The notes under the pieces were generated by a model. That model worked only from the letters and a program-made list of their open reading frames with translations, was not told where the DNA came from and searched no databases. DNA of 64,000 bases, taken from Hydrogenophaga sp. (GTDB taxonomy: Bacteria > Pseudomonadota > Gammaproteobacteria > Burkholderiales > Burkholderiaceae_C). A program made the translations under genes and the position numbers. The stretch is taken from positions 62,001 through 126,000 of the forward strand of contig NZ_JAUSCF010000030.1 in assembly GCF_030651625.1 (NCBI RefSeq), written 5' to 3'. Below are positions 1 through 9,080 of the stretch, piece after piece (position 1 is the stretch's first letter; the number at the start of each line of letters is the position of its first letter).

Positions 1-112
1 GTTAACCGGCGTTGCAGATCCCTCTCTCGCCGGAAACTGCGCGCTATGTAGCGTATACAACAGACATCGACCGAGCCAGCGACCACGATACCGCCGTTTG
101 TCGGAGGAACGA
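1..112. other. Left-edge non-coding stretch
   Basis: No gene is recognised here. The open frames crossing it on the minus strand are antisense to the Crp/Fnr gene. The last bases hold a GGAGG ribosome-binding site at 103-107, which serves a GTG at 113. Confidence 0.5.
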
Positions 113-1072
113 GTGCGCTATAAGACACCACTTGAGCTGGCCGAACGCGAGGTGCCGAACTTCGATAGGACCGGGGCCGGGTTGACGCCGCGACGGAAGG
201 TGAAAACCATCACAACGTCGCGATATGGGGAAAATGAATTGATCGAAGAAAATCACCTGCATTTGTCATCGGCCAGTTCGTCCCACCATGAGCAAAACCA
301 ACTGCTCGCTGCCATACCTTTCGAGGATTGGCGTCTCATTGAGTCCCACTTGGAGTGGGTTGAACTCCTGGCGGGCAGCACGCTACATGTATCAGGCGGC
401 GCCCTGAGACACGTCTATTTTCCGACGACGGCCGTTGTATCGCTGATTTCGACCATGTTGGATGGCTCAACCGTTGAGGTGGCAGCGGTAGGTCCAGAAG
501 GCATGGTGGGCGTGGATGCTTTCATGGGCAGCAGCAACTCCAACGACGGCACGTCTGCCAGCGGCACCTTTTCTGTTCAGAACACGTCACTTGTGATGCG
601 CAGCGGGCACGGCTACCGCATGAGCGCTCAATCAATCGCAGATCATGCCAAGCGATCAGCGCAAGTAATGCACCACCTGCTCAACTACACCCGCACCTTG
701 TTCTCACAAATATCGCAGACCTCGGCATGCAACCGCCATCACTCGCTCGACCAACAACTCGCTCGCTGGTTGTTGGTGCACCTTGAGCGTCAAGGTGACG
801 ATGAACTGAACATTACACAAGAGCGCATTGCCAGCATGCTCGGTGTGCGTCGTGAGGGTGTGACCGCCGGAGCAATGCGCCTGCAAAGAGCGGGCGTGAT
901 TCGTTACGGCCGTGGACAGATATCTGTGCTGGACAAGGACGGTCTGAAGCTCCACAGCTGTGAATGTCACGCGGTGATTCGTGGTGCGTATGAACGGCTG
1001 TCTCGCGATGCAGCGCCGCAAGCACCGCTTTCGGCTGACGTCTCTCCCATCCGCGGTCACTCTCAAAATTGA
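113..1072 (+). CDS. Crp/Fnr-family transcriptional regulator
   Basis: A cytoplasmic DNA-binding regulator of the Crp/Fnr superfamily; its signal is unknown. A beta-roll effector domain spans roughly residues 75-180 (with HVYFPTTAVVSL and VGPEGMVG). A winged helix follows (TQERIASMLGVRREGVT, about 234-263) and then CECHAV near the C-terminus. C206 (in SACNRHH), C283 and C285 also occur in the paralogue at 6502-7272. GTG 113 is chosen because GGAGG lies 5 nt upstream. TTG 239, behind GGGGAA, would give a protein matching the paralogue N-terminus better and is a real alternative; TTG 98 is also open. It lies upstream of a hybrid kinase, co-oriented, with a 220-nt gap. The family is clear; the target genes and ligand are not. 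Confidence 0.85.
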   Translation: MRYKTPLELAEREVPNFDRTGAGLTPRRKVKTITTSRYGENELIEENHLHLSSASSSHHEQNQLLAAIPFEDWRLIESHLEWVELLAGSTLHVSGGALRHVYFPTTAVVSLISTMLDGSTVEVAAVGPEGMVGVDAFMGSSNSNDGTSASGTFSVQNTSLVMRSGHGYRMSAQSIADHAKRSAQVMHHLLNYTRTLFSQISQTSACNRHHSLDQQLARWLLVHLERQGDDELNITQERIASMLGVRREGVTAGAMRLQRAGVIRYGRGQISVLDKDGLKLHSCECHAVIRGAYERLSRDAAPQAPLSADVSPIRGHSQN

Positions 1073-1233
1073 GTTGGGCGGCTTTCCAGCTGTTGATCTG
1101 GCCTCTTTCTGAGGAACTCCCTCGCATCGCCCGGTTGGTCCGTTAAAGCTGCTAAGTTGCACTCTAGAGTCGTATTCTCGCTACTCCACTGATCGATCAC
1201 ATTGGGCACCCAAAATGCCCAGAGCCAAATTCC

Positions 1234-1261
1234 TTGTCATTGAATTGAATCGTCGTATTGC
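1234..1261 (+). promoter_or_regulatory. Possible sigma-70 promoter for the hybrid kinase
   Basis: TTGTCA at 1234-1239 is separated by 16 nt from TATTGC at 1256-1261. The kinase start TTG lies at 1293, with AAGG at 1284-1287 as a modest ribosome-binding site. The -10 match is weak, so this is a candidate only. Confidence 0.3.
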
Positions 1262-1292
1262 AGTGACGTAATCCCGCACCTACAAGGTTCCT

Positions 1293-4200
1293 TTGAAACA
1301 CAATGACCAACTAGCCGCTGAACCAAATCCTCTTGCCTTTCTATTGGGCGGTGGCGAGATGGGCAACTTGATTCGGTCGATGGACTGGTCAGCGAGCGCG
1401 CTGGGACCGGTTGAGGGGTGGCCGCAGAGCCTGCGTACGACCGTCAGCATCTGCCTGGCCTCGGACCTGCCCATTTGCGTCATCTGGGGGCCGGGCCTGG
1501 TCCAGATCTACAACGATGCCTACCGGGTCATTTGTGGCAACAAGCATCCTCGCTCAATGGGGCAAAACTTCTCTGAGTGCTGGAGAGAGGCGTGGCCGGT
1601 GATTGGCGAGGCGCACGACTCGGCCCTGGCCGGCGACACGGCCTTCCTCGAAAGCCAGCAGATTTTCCTTGAACGGCACGGGTACGTAGAGGAGTGCTTC
1701 TTCACTTTCTCATTCAGCCCCATTCGGGACGAGGCCGGTCGGGTCGGCGGCCTGTTCCACCCCGTCATCGAGATGACGACCCAGATGCTCAGCGAGCGAC
1801 GGACACGGGCGCTGCGCGACCTTACAGCTCAAACAAACAAAGCCAAGTCTGTCAGCGAAGCGCTCTGCTTGTCCGCTCAGTCCCTCGCAGAATACGTCCT
1901 TGACGTGCCGTTTGTCCTGTTCTACGAATTGGACCCCGACGGTGATGAAGCCCGGCTGGTCTGCGCGACCGACCTTCAGGCTGATACTGTCGCCAACACG
2001 AACACCGCAGGTTCCGGAATGAAGGAACAGACTCCTTGGCCGCTGGAGGAAGTTGTACGCTCTGGGTCGGCAGTGCAGGTGAACGACATGCGCCAAAGGA
2101 CCAGCCAGGCTTTGCCTGGCCCCTATCCCGAACCACCGAATGCGGCACTGGCCCTGCCGATCATCCTGCCAGGTGCAGACCGCCCCGCCGCCATCCTCAT
2201 TGCGGGGGTCAGCTCTCGACTGAGGATGAACGAGGCCTACCGGAGCTTCTACGACTTGCTCGCAGCCGCCGCAACCACCGCCGTCGCGCATGCCCGGGCC
2301 TATGACGACGAGCGGCGACGTGCCAGGGCGCTGGCCGAACTCGACCGGGCCAAGATCGCCTTCTTTTCCAACGTCAGCCACGAGTTCCGCACGCCACTGA
2401 CCTTGATGCTGGGGCCAGTCGAAGACGCACTGGCCGCAACAGATGAGCATTTGCCGCCGTTGCAACGGGAGCGGCTGGAAGTCGTTTACCGCAACGGGCT
2501 GCGACTTCAACGCCTCGTGAACAGCTTGCTGGATTTCTCAAGAATCGAGGCTGGTCGGGTTAGCGCGGCCTATGAGCCGACAGCGCTGGCCGACTTCACC
2601 ACCGACCTCGCCAGCAACTTTCGCTCGGCCTGCGAGAAGGCTGGATTGGAACTTCGCATCGATTGCCCACCGCTCAGCGAGCTGGTGTTCGTGGATCACC
2701 ACATGTGGGAGAAGATCGTTCTCAACCTGTTGTCGAACGCCTTCAAGTTCACCTTTGAAGGGGAAATCGCTGTGTCTATGCGACAGGTCGACCGCGCCGT
2801 CGAACTGCGCGTCCGCGACACGGGCACGGGCGTCCCCGCCGAGGAAATCCCTCGGCTGTTTGAACGCTTCCACCGGGTCGAAAACGCGCGCGGCCGCACG
2901 CACGAGGGGAGTGGCATCGGGTTGGCCCTGGTGCAAGAGCTGGTCAATTTGCACGGTGGCTCGATCAGCGCCGACAGCGAGGTCGGACGCGGTACGACGT
3001 TCACCATCTCGATTCCGATGGGATCGCAGCATCTGCCCCAGGATCAGCTCGGTAACAGGCCTGCTGCCCCGCAGCCCACTACGGGGGCGAATCCGTTCGT
3101 CGAGGAAGCTCTCCGCTGGCTTCCCGACTCCGAACAGCGCTCTGCCCTCGAATCGGAGTTGCCATCGATTCAGGACGATCCAGCAGACACCGCCACCTCG
3201 CCAGATGGGCACGATGACAAACGTCCCCTGGTGCTGGTCGCCGACGACAACGCGGACATGCGGCAGTACGTCGTCCGTCTGCTCGGCTCGCATTACCGCA
3301 CTGAGGCCGTGCAGGACGGGGCGGCGGCGCTTGCGGCGGCACGCAAGCGGATGCCGGATCTGATCCTGACCGACGTGATGATGCCTGGGCTCGACGGCTT
3401 CGGGCTGTTGCAGGCGTTGCGCGCCGACCCTCGGATGCGCGGCGTGCCGGTCATCATGCTTTCTGCCCGTGCCGGGGAGGAAAGCCGGATTGAGGGCTTG
3501 CAAGAAGGGGCCAACGACTATCTGGTGAAACCGTTCAGTGCCAGGGAGTTGTTGGCCCGTGTGGCGGCTCAACTTCAAATGGCCCGCATTCGGCGGGAGA
3601 GCATTGTGGCGATCCAGGCCAGCGAAATGCGCTATCGCGCCTTGGTCACGGCCAGCTCCGATGTGGTTTACCGCATGAGCCCCGACTGGCGCGAGATGCG
3701 CGCACTCGACGGCCGCAGTTTCTTGGCCGATGCCCCCGAACCAACGACCAGCTGGCTGCAGGACTACATCCACCCGCAAGACCAAGCGCGCGTGCTGGCC
3801 GCGATCGAAACAGCCATTGAGGCCAAGGGCGTCTTCGAGCTGGAACACCGCGTGCTGCGCGTGGATGGCGAACTGGGCTGGACACATTCGCACGCGGTGC
3901 CTATGCTGGACGAAGACGGTGCCATCGTGGAATGGTTCGGCACCGCCAGCGACGTCACCGAAATGCGTCGTGCGAAGCAGACGCTGGTTGAATCGGAAGA
4001 GCGCTACCGCAGCCTCTTCAATGCGATCGACGAGGGCTATTGCATCCTCGAGATGATCTTCGACAACACCGGCAAGGCCGTGGACTACCGCTTCCTCGAA
4101 GTGAACCCGGCGTTCTCCGAGCTGACGGGGTTGGAGAACGCGGTGGGCCGGCGCATCCGCGACATCACGCCCGACCTTGAAGAGCACTGGTTCACCACCT

Positions 4201-5681
4201 ACGGCAAGGTGGCGCTGACCGGCAACGCGGTGCGCTTTGTCAACGACGCAAAGTCGATGGACGACCGCTGGTTCGACGTCTATGCGATGAAAGTGGGCGG
4301 GCCGGACAGCCGCAAGGTCGCGGTGCTGTTCACCAACATCACCGAACGGCGGCGCACTGAAAAAGCGCTGCTGGCCAGGGAGGTCGACCTCATCGATGCG
4401 CTGGCTGCCGCCGAAGACGCCAACCAGGCGAAGTCGGACTTCCTGTCGCACATGAGCCACGAACTGCGTTCGCCATTGAATGCCGTGCTGGGCTTTGCCC
4501 AGTTGCTGCAGTCCGGCACGCCGCCACCCACGCCGCGACAGGAAGAAAGCGTGGAAGAGATCCTAAAAGCAGGTTGGTACCTGCTGGGCCTGATCGAAGA
4601 GGTCCTGGACCTGTCGCTGATCGAATCAGGCCGCCTGTCCTGCGTGCTGGAGCCGGTGCCGTTGGCCGAGGTGCTGTCCGACTGCCAGGCGCTGGTGGAA
4701 GGGCAGGCCGCAGGACATGGCATACGCCTGAGTGTTACCCAGCCGGGCGACGCGTGCATCGTCATCGTGGACCGCACCCGCCTCAAGCAGGTCTTCGTCA
4801 ACCTTCTCAGCAATGCCATCAAGTACAACCGCGAAGGAGGCACGGTGCAGGTGCACTGTGAAGCCGCGGGGCGGGGCCGCATCTGCATCCGCATTGAAGA
4901 CAGCGGCAGCGGCCTGAGCCCCGAGCAGCTCACCCATATTTTCCAGCCCTTTGAGCGCCTGGGTCGGGAGACTGGAGCGATCGAAGGCACTGGTATCGGC
5001 CTGGCACTGAGCAAACGCCTGGTGGAATTGATGAACGGCCGCATTGGCGTGCAAAGCGCAGTCGGCCAGGGCAGCGTGTTCTGGGTGGAGCTGGATACGT
5101 CTGGCGCCCAGATATCGGCGCCAGCGAGCTCCGCCGAGACCACCCTTGCCAGGCTGCAAGTCGCGGCGATACCCGAACCCGCTGCGGCCGGCCGACGCCC
5201 ATTCACCGTGCTGTGCGTGGAAGACAACCGTGCCAACCAGCTGCTGGTGCAGCGCCTGCTGGCGCAGCGCACCGATGTGCGCCTGCTGCAGGCTGGGGAC
5301 GCAGAGCACGGCTTGCAGCTGGCACGCACGATGAAGCCCGACGTGGTGCTGATGGACATCAACCTGCCGGGCATGAGTGGGCTGGAAGCGATGGAGCACC
5401 TGGCTGCAGACGCAGCCACTGCGCACATCCCGGTCATTGCGCTCAGCGCGCTGGCGATGCAGCACGACATCGAAAAAGGCCTTCAGGCTGGCTTCTTCCG
5501 TTACTTGAGCAAACCGATCAAGATCGATGCCTTCACCGAAGCGCTGGACGCGGCCCTGGACCTTGCCGATCGGCCGGAGGAGGCGCCAGCCAGAGCGGTT
5601 GTTGTACAGCCGACACGCACGGCAAGCTCGGTAACCCCGAGACCCGTGGGAAAGAACCCAAAGAAAGTACATACGCCATGA
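1293..5681 (+). CDS. Hybrid sensor histidine kinase with two kinase cores and two receivers
   Basis: A 1462-residue signalling protein with no clear membrane segment, so probably cytoplasmic. Order: an N-terminal PAS-like domain (GGGEMG, LGPVEGWPQSL); GAF about 182-340; HisKA with phospho-acceptor H363 (VSHEFRTPL); HATPase (N box near 471, GSGIGLAL near 540); receiver 1 about 645-760 with D694 (LTDVMMP); two PAS domains about 775-1020; a second HisKA with H1056 (MSHELRSPL); a second HATPase (GTGIGLALSK near 1233); and receiver 2 about 1305-1425 with D1355 (LMDINLPG). Both cores keep their catalytic motifs, so this looks like an internal phosphorelay. The start is a TTG. The stop overlaps the next gene as ATGA, which argues for translational coupling. 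The input signal is unknown. Confidence 0.93.
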   Translation: MKHNDQLAAEPNPLAFLLGGGEMGNLIRSMDWSASALGPVEGWPQSLRTTVSICLASDLPICVIWGPGLVQIYNDAYRVICGNKHPRSMGQNFSECWREAWPVIGEAHDSALAGDTAFLESQQIFLERHGYVEECFFTFSFSPIRDEAGRVGGLFHPVIEMTTQMLSERRTRALRDLTAQTNKAKSVSEALCLSAQSLAEYVLDVPFVLFYELDPDGDEARLVCATDLQADTVANTNTAGSGMKEQTPWPLEEVVRSGSAVQVNDMRQRTSQALPGPYPEPPNAALALPIILPGADRPAAILIAGVSSRLRMNEAYRSFYDLLAAAATTAVAHARAYDDERRRARALAELDRAKIAFFSNVSHEFRTPLTLMLGPVEDALAATDEHLPPLQRERLEVVYRNGLRLQRLVNSLLDFSRIEAGRVSAAYEPTALADFTTDLASNFRSACEKAGLELRIDCPPLSELVFVDHHMWEKIVLNLLSNAFKFTFEGEIAVSMRQVDRAVELRVRDTGTGVPAEEIPRLFERFHRVENARGRTHEGSGIGLALVQELVNLHGGSISADSEVGRGTTFTISIPMGSQHLPQDQLGNRPAAPQPTTGANPFVEEALRWLPDSEQRSALESELPSIQDDPADTATSPDGHDDKRPLVLVADDNADMRQYVVRLLGSHYRTEAVQDGAAALAAARKRMPDLILTDVMMPGLDGFGLLQALRADPRMRGVPVIMLSARAGEESRIEGLQEGANDYLVKPFSARELLARVAAQLQMARIRRESIVAIQASEMRYRALVTASSDVVYRMSPDWREMRALDGRSFLADAPEPTTSWLQDYIHPQDQARVLAAIETAIEAKGVFELEHRVLRVDGELGWTHSHAVPMLDEDGAIVEWFGTASDVTEMRRAKQTLVESEERYRSLFNAIDEGYCILEMIFDNTGKAVDYRFLEVNPAFSELTGLENAVGRRIRDITPDLEEHWFTTYGKVALTGNAVRFVNDAKSMDDRWFDVYAMKVGGPDSRKVAVLFTNITERRRTEKALLAREVDLIDALAAAEDANQAKSDFLSHMSHELRSPLNAVLGFAQLLQSGTPPPTPRQEESVEEILKAGWYLLGLIEEVLDLSLIESGRLSCVLEPVPLAEVLSDCQALVEGQAAGHGIRLSVTQPGDACIVIVDRTRLKQVFVNLLSNAIKYNREGGTVQVHCEAAGRGRICIRIEDSGSGLSPEQLTHIFQPFERLGRETGAIEGTGIGLALSKRLVELMNGRIGVQSAVGQGSVFWVELDTSGAQISAPASSAETTLARLQVAAIPEPAAAGRRPFTVLCVEDNRANQLLVQRLLAQRTDVRLLQAGDAEHGLQLARTMKPDVVLMDINLPGMSGLEAMEHLAADAATAHIPVIALSALAMQHDIEKGLQAGFFRYLSKPIKIDAFTEALDAALDLADRPEEAPARAVVVQPTRTASSVTPRPVGKNPKKVHTP

Positions 5682-6502
5682 TCACTTCCAGCGACATCCT
5701 GGGCGCCCGCGTCCTCATCGTCGACGACCAGGAAACCAACGTGCGCATGCTTCAGCGCCTGCTGTCAGACGCAGGCTACAGCCAGGTCACGGCGACCCTT
5801 CAGCCGGATGAAGTGTGCGCACTACACCGGCAGCATGACTACGACCTGATCCTGCTGGATCTGCAAATGCCCGGCATGGACGGCTTTCAGGTCATGGAAG
5901 GCCTGAAGACCATCGAGCGCGACCCTTACCTTCCGGTGATCGTGCTGACGGCGCAGCCCGGTCACAAACTGCGTGCGCTGAATGCCGGGGCCAAAGATTT
6001 CATCAGCAAGCCGCTGGACCTGACCGAAGTCCACACCCGCATCCGCAACATGCTGGAAGTGCGTTTGCTGTACCGCCAGCTGGCGCTGCACAACAGCCAG
6101 CTCGAAGCCACCATCCTGGAGCGCACGCAAGAACTGCGGATCAGCGAAGCGCGCTTTCGCAGTTTGACCGAACTGGCGGCCGACTGGTACTGGGAGCAGG
6201 ACGAATCCGGGGCCTTCACGAAAGTGTCGGGGCCGGTGCTTGAAATGTTGGGCATCCAGGTGGATGCATTGATCGATGCGCCGCAAGACACCCAGCAGAT
6301 CGGCTGGAACGAATCCGAGCGCGCGGCCTTGCTCAAACGCATCGCCGCGCGCGAACCCTTTCTGGATTTTCACCTTAGCCGCCAGGAGGTGGACGGAGAA
6401 CATAGGCAGTTCCGCGTGAGCGGGCAACCGATGTTTGACCGAACCTGCCGCTTCATCGGTTACCGAGGTGTGGGTGTTGAAGTTTTGAAGGACAGCCATT
6501 GA
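5678..6502 (+). CDS. Response regulator with C-terminal PAS domain
   Basis: A 274-residue protein: receiver about 1-125 with acidic pair IVDD, phospho-acceptor D61 (LLDLQMPGMDG) and conserved lysine (SKPLDL); a short coiled linker; then a PAS domain about 150-270 (FRSLTELAADWYWEQDE). There is no DNA-binding or enzymatic output domain, so it probably relays the signal through protein contacts. The frame stays open far upstream, but ATG 5678 is chosen because the receiver begins there and it overlaps the kinase stop by 4 nt. Its own TGA (6500-6502) overlaps the ATG of the following Crp-like gene. The likely upstream kinase is the preceding hybrid protein. Confidence 0.92.
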   Translation: MITSSDILGARVLIVDDQETNVRMLQRLLSDAGYSQVTATLQPDEVCALHRQHDYDLILLDLQMPGMDGFQVMEGLKTIERDPYLPVIVLTAQPGHKLRALNAGAKDFISKPLDLTEVHTRIRNMLEVRLLYRQLALHNSQLEATILERTQELRISEARFRSLTELAADWYWEQDESGAFTKVSGPVLEMLGIQVDALIDAPQDTQQIGWNESERAALLKRIAAREPFLDFHLSRQEVDGEHRQFRVSGQPMFDRTCRFIGYRGVGVEVLKDSH

Positions 6503-7272
6503 TGGATGCCTTGATACGTCGGCAGCACCTGCCGAATCCGTTGCCGCAGCCCGAACTGCACGGCGCGCGGCTCAACCACCTGTTGGCCGCCTTGCCGGAC
6601 GTGGACTTCGACCTCATAGCGAGGCACTTGGAGCCGATCAACTTGCGCTTGGGTGAATCCATCTATGAACCCGACAGACCCCTGCATCACGCCATCTTCC
6701 CGACCACTTCCATCGTGTCGCTGCACTACGTGACCGCAACCGGCGCATCGGCAGAGACAGCTGCCGTTGGTAGAGAAGGAATGGTGGGCTTGGCGCTTTT
6801 CATGGGCGGCCACACCACCGCCAGTTCAGCCCGCGTGCTCGTGGCCGGTGGCGCCGTTCGGCTGCCGGCGGGCGAGTTGCGGCGGGCCTTCGATGGCGTC
6901 GGCTCGCTGCGAGGGTTGCTCTTGCGAGACGCCCTCTCGCTCATCGCCCAGATCACACTGTTCGCTGCCTGCAACCGGCATCACCCCATCGAACAGCAGT
7001 TCTGCCGCTGGTTGCTGTGTGCCCTGGACCGCCTGCAATCGGGCGAAATGGTGATGACCCACGAACTCGTCGCCAACACATTGGGTGTGCGTAGAGAAAG
7101 CATCACCGAAGTGGCGGGGCGCTTGCAGCAGGCTGGCGTGATCCGCTACCGTCGCGGCCACATCTCGGTACTGGACCGTGCCGGGCTCGAACATCGAGCT
7201 TGCGAATGCTATGCCGTGGTCAAGGGCGAGCAGCTCAGACTGCTGGCGTCGATTCCAGCAAGCCATGGCTGA
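6502..7272 (+). CDS. Crp/Fnr-family transcriptional regulator (paralogue of 113-1072)
   Basis: A 256-residue Crp/Fnr-type regulator. The effector-domain motifs (HHAIFPTTSIVSL, VGREGMVGLALFMGG) and the winged helix (THELVANTLGVRRESIT, about 185-214) closely follow the first Crp-like protein, as do C157 in AACNRHH and C234/C236 in CECYAV. The glycine/arginine pattern of a cAMP phosphate cassette is not seen, so cAMP is unlikely as ligand (inference). ATG 6502 overlaps the previous TGA; TTG 6499 is possible. GAAGGA precedes it. Overlaps through the three downstream genes indicate one operon, making this the probable transcriptional output of the cassette. Confidence 0.9.
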   Translation: MDALIRRQHLPNPLPQPELHGARLNHLLAALPDVDFDLIARHLEPINLRLGESIYEPDRPLHHAIFPTTSIVSLHYVTATGASAETAAVGREGMVGLALFMGGHTTASSARVLVAGGAVRLPAGELRRAFDGVGSLRGLLLRDALSLIAQITLFAACNRHHPIEQQFCRWLLCALDRLQSGEMVMTHELVANTLGVRRESITEVAGRLQQAGVIRYRRGHISVLDRAGLEHRACECYAVVKGEQLRLLASIPASHG

Positions 7273-7988
7273 AACGCCGCATGGACGTGTGTTGTTGCCG
7301 ACGGCAGCACCGACCCGGTGCTTCCTCCAGGGCACCTGCAATACCGCGAAATCCCAGGCCGCCGGCACCTTGGTGATCGATGTCCGATAGCGCCGGATCG
7401 CCTTCAGCTGCCTGACGCTGACGAAGCGCTTATCGACATCATCAGGCCGAGCGGCACCGGTTTCAGGCCGCTTGAAGCGCCAGGCTACGGGCCGGCGCAC
7501 GAGGCAGTGCCGGGCGTGGACCGGGGCACCACGGTGACCGCTGGGGCTGCAGGCCGATGGCTTTCACGATGAGCTCCCGAGGTGGTGCTCCCGCAGGGTC
7601 TCAAGTCGCGTGCCGCGCCTCAATCGCTCAAACTGCTGCCCACCTGTGAGTGCCTGCGGATGCGGGGACTCACAGGTGGCCTCGGTTCATCTGCCACCGG
7701 CGGCTCTCGAGGCGATGAGTTCGGGGCGGCCTATGTCGCAAATGGGTCGCGAAGAGCTGGTCGCCTGGGCGTGCAGGAGACGTTCGGCACCTCGTGCGCC
7801 CAACCCTGTTGAGTGGCCGCTGCTGTTGGTGTAGCGGTCGGTCGCCTGGCAGGACGACGAACGACAGGTTCCGGCGGCGGCGGTCATTGGGCTGCGAAAT
7901 CTGGCCAGCTGCAGCCAGTCTTGACTTGACGATAGACAGGACGAGGTGAACGGCGCTGCGTTGGCCGATCTGAGTCATCGCCGTTGGC
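7273..7988. other. 716-nt gap without a recognisable gene
   Basis: Several short open frames occur on both strands (for example 7582-7812 plus, 7670-7978 minus). They are rich in arginine, serine and proline, lack ribosome-binding sites and match no family I recognise. The one clear structure is a perfect 12-bp inverted repeat at 7640-7679. The stretch from about 7800 looks like degenerate intergenic repeat sequence of the sort common in Comamonadaceae, but I cannot assign it. Confidence 0.5.
7640..7679. repeat. Perfect 12-bp inverted repeat, 16-nt loop
   Basis: Left arm CCACCTGTGAGT (7640-7651) and right arm ACTCACAGGTGG (7668-7679) are exact reverse complements. No T-run follows, so it is not a standard intrinsic terminator. 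It could be an operator or a recombination relic. Confidence 0.6.
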
Positions 7989-8930
7989 TCAAACCAGGCC
8001 GACCATCACGCCGAGGAATACCGTAAACCCCAGCCAGTGATTCAGGCGGAAGGCCTTGAAGCAGCCTTCACGGGTGCGGTCTCTGATCAATGTGAAATGC
8101 CAGGCCACCTGGGCCAGGGCCACCAGCAACATGGCACCCCACACCCAGAGGTTCACCGTGCCCCAGAGCACTGCGCTCCAGATACCCAGAAACACCAGAT
8201 AGCAGCCAATCACGACGGGCACGTCCAGATCACCCAGGGTGATCGCCGAGGTTTTCATGCCGATCTTGAGATCGTCGTCGCGGTCCACCATGGCGTATTC
8301 GGTGTCGTAGGCGATCACCCAGAACAGGTTGCCGAGCATCAGCGCCCAGGCCAGGGGCGGCACGCTGTGCCATACACCTGGCCAGAAGCCGGGCGCCTGC
8401 CAGACTGCTGGCGCCATCAGCTCCCACATTGGCCCGCCATAGACCGCAGCAAAAGCCATGGGAATGCCGAAACTGAACGCCACGCCCAGCACCGCCTGCG
8501 GCATGGAAACCACTCGCTTCGCGTACGGGTAGACGATGGCCAGCACCAGCCCCAGGGCAGACCAGACGATGGTGGCCAGGTTGGTGGTGAGCACCAGCAG
8601 AAACGCCGTAAAAGCCAGTACCGCGCCCAACGTCAGCGCTTCTTTCACACCAATGCGCCCACTGGTCACGGGCCGCTGGGCGGTGCGCTTCACGTGCTTG
8701 TCAAACTCCCGATCGGCCACATCGTTGACACAGCAGCCGGCACTGCGCATGAGGATGGTGCCCAGCACGAACACCAGCAGCAGATGCACGCCAGGAAAAC
8801 CATCGGCCGCCACCCACAACGCCGAAAGCGAAGGCCACAGCAACAGCAGCCAGCCGGCCGGTCGATTCCAGCGGATCAGGTCGAGATAGAGGGCGAGCCG
8901 CGAAGGCGTGGGGGCCGTGGATGCAACCAT
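7989..8930 (-). CDS. ubiA: 4-hydroxybenzoate polyprenyltransferase
   Basis: Integral inner-membrane prenyltransferase that attaches the polyprenyl tail to 4-hydroxybenzoate in ubiquinone synthesis. The 313 residues match the usual UbiA length. Both aspartate-rich motifs are present: [19 protein letters not shown] at about 68-87 and [21 protein letters not shown] at about 205-225, which bind the prenyl diphosphate through magnesium. The rest is a run of hydrophobic helices (such as [13 protein letters not shown] and [11 protein letters not shown]). It is the third gene of the minus-strand run oxyR-dps-ubiA, separated from dps by 150 nt that contain a family A repeat. Confidence 0.97.
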   Translation of the reverse strand: MVASTAPTPSRLALYLDLIRWNRPAGWLLLLWPSLSALWVAADGFPGVHLLLVFVLGTILMRSAGCCVNDVADREFDKHVKRTAQRPVTSGRIGVKEALTLGAVLAFTAFLLVLTTNLATIVWSALGLVLAIVYPYAKRVVSMPQAVLGVAFSFGIPMAFAAVYGGPMWELMAPAVWQAPGFWPGVWHSVPPLAWALMLGNLFWVIAYDTEYAMVDRDDDLKIGMKTSAITLGDLDVPVVIGCYLVFLGIWSAVLWGTVNLWVWGAMLLVALAQVAWHFTLIRDRTREGCFKAFRLNHWLGFTVFLGVMVGLV

Positions 8931-8976
8931 GAAAAGAAACAGGAAAACGTGACTTCTTAAAACAGCGTATCCGGTG

Positions 8977-9078
8977 CGAAATGGCTGTGTCCAGAGATGC
9001 CGCGGAACTGGCTCCGCCAGGCCGCGGGCATCGCCCCCTTGAGGGGGTGACGCGCCTTCGGCGCGGCGCGGGGGTGTT
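8977..9078. repeat. Family A post-stop repeat, copy 1
   Basis: This copy contains the family core: a GGAAC-GGC-CC-GGC block, then ATCGCCCCCTTGAGGGGGTGACGC and a GC-rich end GGCGCGGGGGTG. The GGGGGTG end lies 2-6 nt from the dps stop codon (9081-9083, read on the minus strand), so in dps orientation the element begins straight after the stop. CCCCCTTGAGGGGG and GCGCCTTCGGCGC can form hairpins. Confidence 0.7.
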
Positions 9079-9080
9079 TT

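Noticed and set aside
2538-4460. 640-codon open frame on the minus strand
   Set aside because: It is antisense to the hybrid kinase, has no recognisable domain, and is the usual effect of high-GC codon use leaving the opposite strand open.
7273-7988. Degenerate insertion sequence in the gene-free gap
   Set aside because: No transposase motif, terminal repeats or target duplication could be identified. The 12-bp inverted repeat alone is not enough.
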